The notes beneath the pieces were generated by a model. That model did not search any database. It was not told where the DNA came from and was given only the letters and a program-made list of their open reading frames with translations. 12,174 nucleotides of DNA. Source: Altererythrobacter sp. GTDB lineage: Bacteria > Pseudomonadota > Alphaproteobacteria > Sphingomonadales > Sphingomonadaceae. The position numbers were made by a program, and so were the translations under genes. The stretch's first letter is position 1, and each line of letters opens with the position of its first letter. Shown here one piece after another: positions 6,365-12,174 of this stretch. The DNA lies in assembly GCA_024636575.1 (NCBI GenBank), contig JAGXGU010000040.1:1-12174 (forward strand). The letters are read 5' to 3'.

Positions 6365-7574
6365 GCGGGGTTTCGGTATCCGCCAGCACTTCGGGGTCGG
6401 CAGATAGCCGGGCCTCGATCAATTTGCGGCCCTGGACATAATCCTTGACCGAATTAACGCAGTCGAGCGCGATCACGCGGCCTTCCTTGAGGTAGATTAC
6501 CGAGAATTTGCGGCTTGCCGGATCGCCGCGCAGCACCGTCTGGTCATAATCCATCGACAGGCCCGCAGTCTGTAATTTGAGGTCATACTGGTTCGACCAG
6601 AACCACGGGAAGGCATGATAGGGCTGCTTGTCCCCGCAGATCGCGCGCGCCGCCGTGGCGGCCATGTCATGCGCGTTCTGGACCGATTCCAGGCGGATCA
6701 CGGCGTTGTCGGCATAGGGATTGGCGTGTGCGGCGCAATCCCCGATGGCATAGATATCGTCCAGCGTGGTGCGGCAATATTCGTCCACATCCACGCCGTT
6801 TCCGCCAGCCGCACCCGCGGCAATCAACGGGCCGATGGAAGGCACGATGCCGATGCCGACCACCACCAGATCCGCCGGGATGACTTCGCCCGTAGCCAGC
6901 CTGACGCCGGTAACATGCGTGCCATCTCCTTCCAGCCGTTCGACCATGGCTTCCAGCCGCAAATCGACCCCGTGGGCCCGATGTTCGGCCTGGTAGAAAT
7001 CGGATAATTCCTGTCCGGCAACGCGGGCCAGCACGCGGGGCAATGCCTCCAGCAAAATAACATTATGGCCCAACTTGCGCAGGACCGCCGCAGCTTCCAG
7101 CCCGATATAGCCGCCGCCGATCACCACCACCTGTTTGGAACCGCCCGCCAGTTCGGCGCTCATCCGGTCCACATCGGCGCGGCCCCGCACGGAATGCACC
7201 CCGTCCAGATCGGAGCCCGGACACGATAGCCGCCGCGGATCGCCGCCTGCGGCCCAGATCAGCTTGCGATAGGTCAACCTTCTATCATCCGACAAGGTCA
7301 GCGTGTGGTCCATCCAATCGACGGCAGTGACATTGCAGCCGGGCCGCAGATCGATGTCTTTTTCCGCCCAGAACTGTGTCGGGCGGATCTGGATGCGCTC
7401 GAACGGCTTTTCACCCGACAGATATTCTTTCGACAAGGGCGGGCGTTCGTAAGGCGGGTCCTTTTCCCGGCCCAGCAAAATGATCGACCCGTCGAAGCCG
7501 TTCTGGCGCAGGGCAATGGCCGCCTGTGCGCCGCCATGCCCCGTTCCAACGATAATTACATCTGCATGATCCAT
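6348..7574 (-). CDS. FAD-dependent NAD(P)H-ferredoxin reductase (putidaredoxin/rhodocoxin reductase type)
   Basis: Transfers electrons from NAD(P)H through FAD to a small [2Fe-2S] ferredoxin, typically for a P450 or dioxygenase. From the preferred ATG (408 residues): FAD-binding GTGHGG (10-15), the YERPPLSK element (42-49), NAD-binding VVVIGGGYIG (149-158) with acidic E176 at the end of the second strand (favours NADH), and YAIGDC (275-280) for the FAD ribityl. A C-terminal domain has FWSNQYDLKLQTAG (325-338), characteristic of this reductase group. It fits the partner needed by the CYP153 at 2812-1466, but pairing is inferred. The longer ATG at 7616 would add 14 residues with no family support and no ribosome binding site; the ATG at 7574 also has only a weak GGCGG. 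It follows the glutamate dehydrogenase gene in the same direction. Its stop lies inside convergent queG. Confidence 0.93.
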   Translation of the reverse strand: MDHADVIIVGTGHGGAQAAIALRQNGFDGSIILLGREKDPPYERPPLSKEYLSGEKPFERIQIRPTQFWAEKDIDLRPGCNVTAVDWMDHTLTLSDDRRLTYRKLIWAAGGDPRRLSCPGSDLDGVHSVRGRADVDRMSAELAGGSKQVVVIGGGYIGLEAAAVLRKLGHNVILLEALPRVLARVAGQELSDFYQAEHRAHGVDLRLEAMVERLEGDGTHVTGVRLATGEVIPADLVVVGIGIVPSIGPLIAAGAAGGNGVDVDEYCRTTLDDIYAIGDCAAHANPYADNAVIRLESVQNAHDMAATAARAICGDKQPYHAFPWFWSNQYDLKLQTAGLSMDYDQTVLRGDPASRKFSVIYLKEGRVIALDCVNSVKDYVQGRKLIEARLSADPEVLADTETPLKELL

Positions 7575-7667
7575 GCCGCCGTGGTTTGTCGCAAACGTCC
7601 GCCGGGTCAAGGGCATAGCACGTGCGCAGGCAGTCCGGTCATAAACTAACCATGCAAAATCAGATGG
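7575..7667 (-). other. Glutamate dehydrogenase-ferredoxin reductase intergenic gap (93 bp)
   Basis: The gap contains a short inverted repeat GTTTG-N3-CAAAC (7584-7596), ten bases upstream of the preferred reductase start. It also has a GCACGTGC palindrome (7618-7625) and the downstream arm of the hairpin at the dehydrogenase stop. A TTGACC box lies on the minus strand near 7606-7611, but there is no good -10 at a normal distance. The reductase could be read from the dehydrogenase transcript or from an unrecognised promoter. Confidence 0.35.
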
Positions 7668-7670
7668 TTA
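7647..7670 (-). other. Hairpin spanning the glutamate dehydrogenase stop codon
   Basis: TAACCAT (minus strand, 7670-7664, including the TAA stop) pairs perfectly with ATGGTTA (7653-7647) around a 10-base loop. The stem is only 7 bp, A/T-rich, and not followed by a T-run, so it is not a classical terminator. It may mark the 3' end or be fortuitous. Confidence 0.3.
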
Positions 7671-10600
7671 ACGCCCCAGAACGTTTCGCGCCTGACTGGC
7701 GATTTGTGCTAAAACGGCAGGAGCCACCGGGCTTTGTGCCTGTGCCCGCCCGATCATCGCGCGGAACTGGCGGATGGCGGCGGCATTTTCCGCAGCCCAG
7801 GCGGCAACGGCGCCTACCGGGTCGGATTTGGCATTTTTCCGGCGTGACAAGCGGCGCAGGAATTCCAGCCGCATCTGCTGGAAATCACGCGCCAGGCCGG
7901 CCACCAGCAGCCGCTCCCACACATCAGACGGTTCCATCAGCGCAGCGGTGCCCTGCGCCCAATCCAGGCCCAACATCGCGCCCAGATCGGTAAATGCCCT
8001 GGTCAGTTCGGACGCGCCGATTTCGGCGTCGAGCGACAGGCTGGCCAGCCCGACCGTGCCATCGATATCGTACAGATGCGCGACCTGCGCGGCGAGTTTT
8101 TCAGGGGTTCCGGCGGCAACGAAACTGGCCCGCAGCTTGGCCGATTGGTGGCGCGCCTCGGCGGCCAGCAGGCTGTCCTTCGCATCGGACAATTGACGCA
8201 CACCTGGTGCCAATTCCGCAACTACTTGCGATGGCCGGGCAGTGCTGCCGTTGCGGCGCAGCAGGTCGGCCATTTGCCCGCGTACGGCAGACGCGGTTCG
8301 TTCGAACAGCATCAGGCGTGCGGCCTCGGGCATATCGGCGGTATCGAGCTGTGCCCACAGGGCATCGATATCGAACAATTCGACCGCAGCAAAAAACGCG
8401 CTGGCGACCTGGGCCAGTTGCGCACTTTCTTCCTCGGCCAGTTCGAAGGGGTGCACCAAGCCGAGGCAGTTGATCAACTTGTTGGCCAGCACGGTGGCGA
8501 TAATTTCCCGCCGCAACGCGTGGCCCAGTATCTCCGCCTTGAAGGTCTTGCGCATGGGCGCAGGGAAATAGGCGAGCAGGACATCTTCCATTGCCGGATC
8601 GTCGGGCAGAGCGCTTTTTTCAATTGCTTCCTGAAGCAGCAGCTTGGTGGATGACAGCAGCACTGCCAGTTCGGGCCGGGTCAGGCCGATCCCGTCGGCG
8701 GCACGGCGGGCGAGCGATGCCCCATCGGCAAGTCCTTCGGTCCGGCGGTCAAGATCGCCCTTTTCCTCCAGCGTTTCGATCAGGCGTATCTGTGATGCCG
8801 TGGCCTTCGCGCCGCCGGTTTCCGCGATCGACAGGGTCAGGGCCTGTAGCCGGTTATCCTCCAGCACCATCGCCCCGACTTCATCGGTCATCGATGCCAG
8901 CAGGGTGATGCGCTTCTTCTCAGACAATTTGCCGCTGCGCTTGGCCGCAGCCAGCGCGATCTTGATATTCACCTCGTGGTCCGAACAATCGACCCCGGCG
9001 GAATTGTCGATGAAATCAGTGTTGCACCGCCCGCCGAGGAGTGAAAATTCGATTCGTCCCGCCTGGGTGATGCCCAGATTGGCCCCTTCGCCGATCACCT
9101 TGGCGCGAACCATACCGGCATCGACCCGCAGACTGTCATTCGCCGGATCGCCGACCGCGATGTTGTTTTCTGCAGAGCTCTTGATGTAGGTGCCGATCCC
9201 GCCGAACCAGATGAGATCAACCGGAGCGGTGAGGATCTTCGAGATCAGCGCTTCGGGTTCAATCGATTTGGCATCGATACCCAGCGCCTTGCGCGCCTGA
9301 GGTGACAAGGGGATTTGTTTCAGGGACCGGCTGAACACGCCGCCGCCCTTGGAAATCAGCGCCGCGTCGTAATCTTCCCAGCTGGAACGCGGCAAAGTGA
9401 ACATCCGGGCGCGTTCTTTCCAGCTTGCTGCTGCGTCCGGATCGGGATCGATGAAAATATGGCGGTGGTCGAAAGCGGCCACCAGCCTGATCGATCTGGA
9501 CAGCAGCATCCCGTTGCCGAACACATCGCCCGACATGTCGCCGCAGCCGACCACGCGGACAGGGTCGCTTTGCACATCGACGCCCATTTCGCGGAAATGG
9601 CGCTGGACGGAAACCCATGCGCCCCGCGCGGTGATTCCCATTGCCTTATGGTCATATCCGTTCGAACCGCCGCTCGCGAAAGCATCGTCGAGCCAGAAAT
9701 TGCGCGATTCCGCGATGCCGTTGGCGATGTCGGAGAATGTGGCGGTGCCCTTGTCCGCGGCAACCACGAAATAGGGATCGTCCCCGTCACGGATCACTAC
9801 GCCGGCGGGATGGACTACCTTGTCATTCACGATATTGTCGGTGATCGACAGCAGCGTGCGGATGAAAATCTGATAGCTTGCCTTGCCCTCGGCGGCCCAC
9901 GCCTCGCGGTCTGCCGCTGGGGACGGCAGCAGCTTGGGATAAAAGCCGCCCTTCGCGCCGGTCGGCACGATCACAGCATTCTTGACCCGCTGGGCTTTCA
10001 TCAGCCCGAGGATTTCGGTGCGGAAATCGTCCCGCCGGTCGGACCAGCGCAGCCCGCCGCGCGCCACGGGGCCGGCGCGCAGATGGATGCCTTCGACCCG
10101 GCGGGAATAGACGAAAATCTCGCGCCAGGGCACGGGCTTGGGCAGGCCCGGCACCAGCTTGGAATCAATTTTGAATGCCAGCGCTTCGGCCGATGGGCCG
10201 GCAAATGCGTTGGTCCGCAGGATCGCCCCGATCAGCGCATTGTACAGCCGCAGCAGCCGGTCGTCATTGATCGCGGCCACTTGCGCCAGACCCTGCCGAA
10301 TGGCGCTTTCGGCTTTCTTCGCGGCCGCCTGGCGGTCTGTGTCGAATGCCGGATCGTGCATCGCGGTAAAGCGTGCAATCAATGCGGCGGTGACGGCCGG
10401 CGCGCGTTGCAGCGCATCGACCACGGTATAGATGGTGAAACCCATTCCTGCCTGGCGCAAATATCGATAGAAGGCGCGCAGCCAGTCAGCTTCCTGCGCG
10501 GACAGGCCAGCGGTGATTACCAGGCGGTTGAATGGATCGTCTTCCGCCCCGCCATTCAGCACCGCGACAATCGCTTCCTCGATCGCGCCGGATCGTTCGA

Positions 10601-12174
10601 GCAATCCCGCCGCGCTGTCGCCTGCGGGCAGTTCCAGCGTGAAATCATGGATCGCCCCCATCACGACTTCGCCCAGCACGGTGCCCAGAACGGTGGGTGT
10701 CTCTGCCAGAATGCGAAAGCCGAAATTTTCCAGCGCCGGGACCGAATCCGACAGGGGCAAGGTGCCGCCGCTTTCGTAAATTTTCAGGCGCAGCTGTCCT
10801 TCCGGATCGCCTTCCAGATGGTAAAGCCGGGCGTCGCGCTGATTGGAAGTGGCCGCCAGCGCGGCGGCATCGGCCGCAGTCAGATGACGCATGCGCATGA
10901 TGTCGCGCGCCGCCTCCGCCGCGCCATATTCGCTACGGTATGATACCGGGAATGCTTCGGCGAAACGCGTGGCGATGGCAGCGGCGCGGCCCGCTTCGAG
11001 ATGTTGTGCCAATTCGCCTTCGACCGCTTCTGCCCAGCCGCGCAGCATGGTTTGCAGGGCGGTTTCCAGCGCGCTTTCGCTTTCCACCGCTTGCCCGCCG
11101 CGAATATCGAGGACGAAGCGCAGCATGGCCAGATTGCCGCCTTCGACCTGAAGGCTCCAATCCAGCAATTCGGCATTGGCGCCGGTTTCCAGCAGGTTCT
11201 GGATCTGCATCCGCACCTGCGTCGACAGCATGTCACGCGGCAACCAGACGAAGGCGAACAAATGGCGGGATAAAGCCGCCTGCACCATCGCGAGGCGGGG
11301 GCGGGGCCGGTCGACCAGGCTCATCATGGTGGTCGCCACCCGTTCGATATCGGCCTTGGGGAAACTGATCATCAAATCGTGCGGCAGCGCGGTCAGCGCG
11401 TGCACCAGTGCCTTGCCCGCATGGCCTTTGTTGTCGAAGTTGAATTTGTCGATCAGTTCGGCCAGTTGGGTGCGCAGCCGCGGCACGTGGCTGGGCGGCG
11501 CGGCCAGTGCGGCGCTGGTCCATACGCCGGTGTGGACCGACAGGGCAGTCACTTTCCTGCCCTTTGTTCCCGGACCATCCATGACCACAGGCACGATAAA
11601 CAGGTCGAGCGGGACGCGGCGGTGGACCTGCGACAGCAGATTGGCCTTGATGATCAGCGGTGCGTTCAGCCGTTCCGCCTTGGCCTTGCTGGTCAGGGCC
11701 CGATCAAACCAGGCAAAGGCCCGGTCATAAGATGCTTCGGCCAGGATGTGCTTCGCGCTGCGGCGGCAAATGCCGAGCAATTCGGACATTGTTCCATCGC
11801 GGGTGCGGGTCAGGTGACCAAGCTGGGTCAGCATTCCATCGTCAAGCCAGCGCAGCAATGCCGCGCCTTCGCTGCCGCCCTTGCCATCATCCAGCACGTC
11901 GGCGTCGGCGCACATTGCATCGCGCAATTTCTGCCAGTCGTTCACCGCCGCGCGGACATCGCCCAGCGTGACGCGGAGTGCCTGTTTCAGGTCGCGCCGC
12001 TGGCGTGCGTCGATCCGCGCGGTTTCGATATAAATCATCGATTCCTGCACGGACTTGCTGCTCTTGCCTGCCGGGATCGCCAGCAATGCGCCACTATCGG
12101 ATCGTTCGACCGGGACCACCGGATGCACCAGCCGGTCAATCGACAGGCCCTGAGCGGCGATGGTCGATGCAACC
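7668..12174 (-). CDS. gdhZ: NAD-specific glutamate dehydrogenase, ~180-kDa class (5'-truncated by window edge)
   Basis: Oxidatively deaminates glutamate to 2-oxoglutarate and ammonium with NAD, feeding amino-acid carbon into the TCA cycle. The frame stays open to base 12174, giving 1501 visible codons; the family is usually about 1550-1650 residues, so perhaps 50-150 residues are missing. The GTG near 12128 is not the start: codons before it continue the family pattern (TIAAQGLSIDRL, then HPVVPV). The visible N-terminal half is the large regulatory region of this class. The catalytic core follows: GLRWSDRRDDFR (about 10060-10020), the substrate-lysine segment PTGAKGGF (about 9966-9943), the dinucleotide-fold motif GCGDMSGDVFGNG (about 9549-9511), GGIGTY (about 9204-9187) and EGANLG. 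A long helical C-terminal domain ends in TAA. The symbol follows the Caulobacter enzyme of the same class. No frameshift is seen. The ferredoxin reductase gene follows after 93 bp. Confidence 0.97.
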   Translation of the reverse strand, partial: VASTIAAQGLSIDRLVHPVVPVERSDSGALLAIPAGKSSKSVQESMIYIETARIDARQRRDLKQALRVTLGDVRAAVNDWQKLRDAMCADADVLDDGKGGSEGAALLRWLDDGMLTQLGHLTRTRDGTMSELLGICRRSAKHILAEASYDRAFAWFDRALTSKAKAERLNAPLIIKANLLSQVHRRVPLDLFIVPVVMDGPGTKGRKVTALSVHTGVWTSAALAAPPSHVPRLRTQLAELIDKFNFDNKGHAGKALVHALTALPHDLMISFPKADIERVATTMMSLVDRPRPRLAMVQAALSRHLFAFVWLPRDMLSTQVRMQIQNLLETGANAELLDWSLQVEGGNLAMLRFVLDIRGGQAVESESALETALQTMLRGWAEAVEGELAQHLEAGRAAAIATRFAEAFPVSYRSEYGAAEAARDIMRMRHLTAADAAALAATSNQRDARLYHLEGDPEGQLRLKIYESGGTLPLSDSVPALENFGFRILAETPTVLGTVLGEVVMGAIHDFTLELPAGDSAAGLLERSGAIEEAIVAVLNGGAEDDPFNRLVITAGLSAQEADWLRAFYRYLRQAGMGFTIYTVVDALQRAPAVTAALIARFTAMHDPAFDTDRQAAAKKAESAIRQGLAQVAAINDDRLLRLYNALIGAILRTNAFAGPSAEALAFKIDSKLVPGLPKPVPWREIFVYSRRVEGIHLRAGPVARGGLRWSDRRDDFRTEILGLMKAQRVKNAVIVPTGAKGGFYPKLLPSPAADREAWAAEGKASYQIFIRTLLSITDNIVNDKVVHPAGVVIRDGDDPYFVVAADKGTATFSDIANGIAESRNFWLDDAFASGGSNGYDHKAMGITARGAWVSVQRHFREMGVDVQSDPVRVVGCGDMSGDVFGNGMLLSRSIRLVAAFDHRHIFIDPDPDAAASWKERARMFTLPRSSWEDYDAALISKGGGVFSRSLKQIPLSPQARKALGIDAKSIEPEALISKILTAPVDLIWFGGIGTYIKSSAENNIAVGDPANDSLRVDAGMVRAKVIGEGANLGITQAGRIEFSLLGGRCNTDFIDNSAGVDCSDHEVNIKIALAAAKRSGKLSEKKRITLLASMTDEVGAMVLEDNRLQALTLSIAETGGAKATASQIRLIETLEEKGDLDRRTEGLADGASLARRAADGIGLTRPELAVLLSSTKLLLQEAIEKSALPDDPAMEDVLLAYFPAPMRKTFKAEILGHALRREIIATVLANKLINCLGLVHPFELAEEESAQLAQVASAFFAAVELFDIDALWAQLDTADMPEAARLMLFERTASAVRGQMADLLRRNGSTARPSQVVAELAPGVRQLSDAKDSLLAAEARHQSAKLRASFVAAGTPEKLAAQVAHLYDIDGTVGLASLSLDAEIGASELTRAFTDLGAMLGLDWAQGTAALMEPSDVWERLLVAGLARDFQQMRLEFLRRLSRRKNAKSDPVGAVAAWAAENAAAIRQFRAMIGRAQAQSPVAPAVLAQIASQARNVLGR

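Noticed and set aside
5282..7674. The 11-mer ATGGTTAACGC at both 5282-5292 and 7664-7674 as a dispersed repeat
   Set aside because: One copy is a start codon context and the other a stop codon context on the opposite gene strand. Flanking bases differ and an 11-base match is plausible by chance.
9315..10943. A 542-codon open frame on the plus strand inside glutamate dehydrogenase
   Set aside because: It is antisense to a strongly conserved catalytic region, and the translation has no recognisable domain. Long antisense open frames are expected in GC-rich DNA with strong codon bias.
12126..12128. GTG as the start of glutamate dehydrogenase
   Set aside because: Upstream codons to the window edge remain open and continue family-like sequence, so the gene is cut by the window rather than starting here.
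1..12174. Search for CRISPR arrays, tRNA/rRNA genes, insertion sequences, toxin-antitoxin or phage genes
   Set aside because: No spaced repeats, cloverleaf sequence, transposase motifs or small paired genes were seen; nearly all sequence is accounted for by the eight coding regions.

Overview
The window is compact, GC-rich, gene-dense chromosomal DNA, most likely from an alphaproteobacterium of the order Sphingomonadales (Erythrobacter/Novosphingobium-like). The clues are the ~180-kDa class NAD-glutamate dehydrogenase, a CYP153-type P450, a camphor-reductase-like ferredoxin reductase, and overall codon style. This placement is inferred from protein character, not from a marker gene. All seven gene starts and ends that fall inside the window look intact. 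Two genes are cut by the window edges: the membrane protein at the left, and glutamate dehydrogenase at the right.

Layout. 1-882 (+): C-terminal part of a polytopic membrane protein of unknown function. 1383-883 (-): msrB, encoding an apparently Tat-exported lipoprotein methionine sulfoxide reductase. 2812-1466 (-): CYP153-family cytochrome P450 (alkane/fatty-acid omega-hydroxylase type). 2813-2958: the only obvious regulatory intergenic region, with an inverted repeat whose spacer carries a perfect TTGACA. 4221-2959 and about 5237-4218 (-): a two-gene ABC exporter of the NatA/NatB kind, ATPase first, coupled through an ATGA overlap. 5282-6364 (+): queG, epoxyqueuosine reductase. 7574-6348 (-): FAD/NAD(P)H ferredoxin reductase. 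12174-7668 (-): NAD-dependent glutamate dehydrogenase, with its N-terminus outside the window.

How the genes may work together. The P450 needs electrons from an NAD(P)H reductase through a [2Fe-2S] ferredoxin. A reductase of the right type lies 3.5 kb away in the window, but no ferredoxin gene is present, so the chain must be completed elsewhere. P450 and msrB are co-directional with an 82-bp gap and may be co-transcribed from the promoter/operator at 2861-2900. The ABC pair is an operon of its own. queG is divergent from it across about 44 bp. queG and the reductase gene converge and overlap by 17 bp, and the left-edge membrane protein gene abuts msrB with no spacer.

I found no tRNA, rRNA, CRISPR, insertion sequence, phage gene, or convincing rho-independent terminator. 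Most of the window is ordinary metabolism. The parts worth a second look are the operator-like repeat over the P450 promoter, the predicted exported MsrB with no visible recycling cysteine, and the split P450 electron-transfer chain. I do not see strong evidence for an undescribed multi-gene system.
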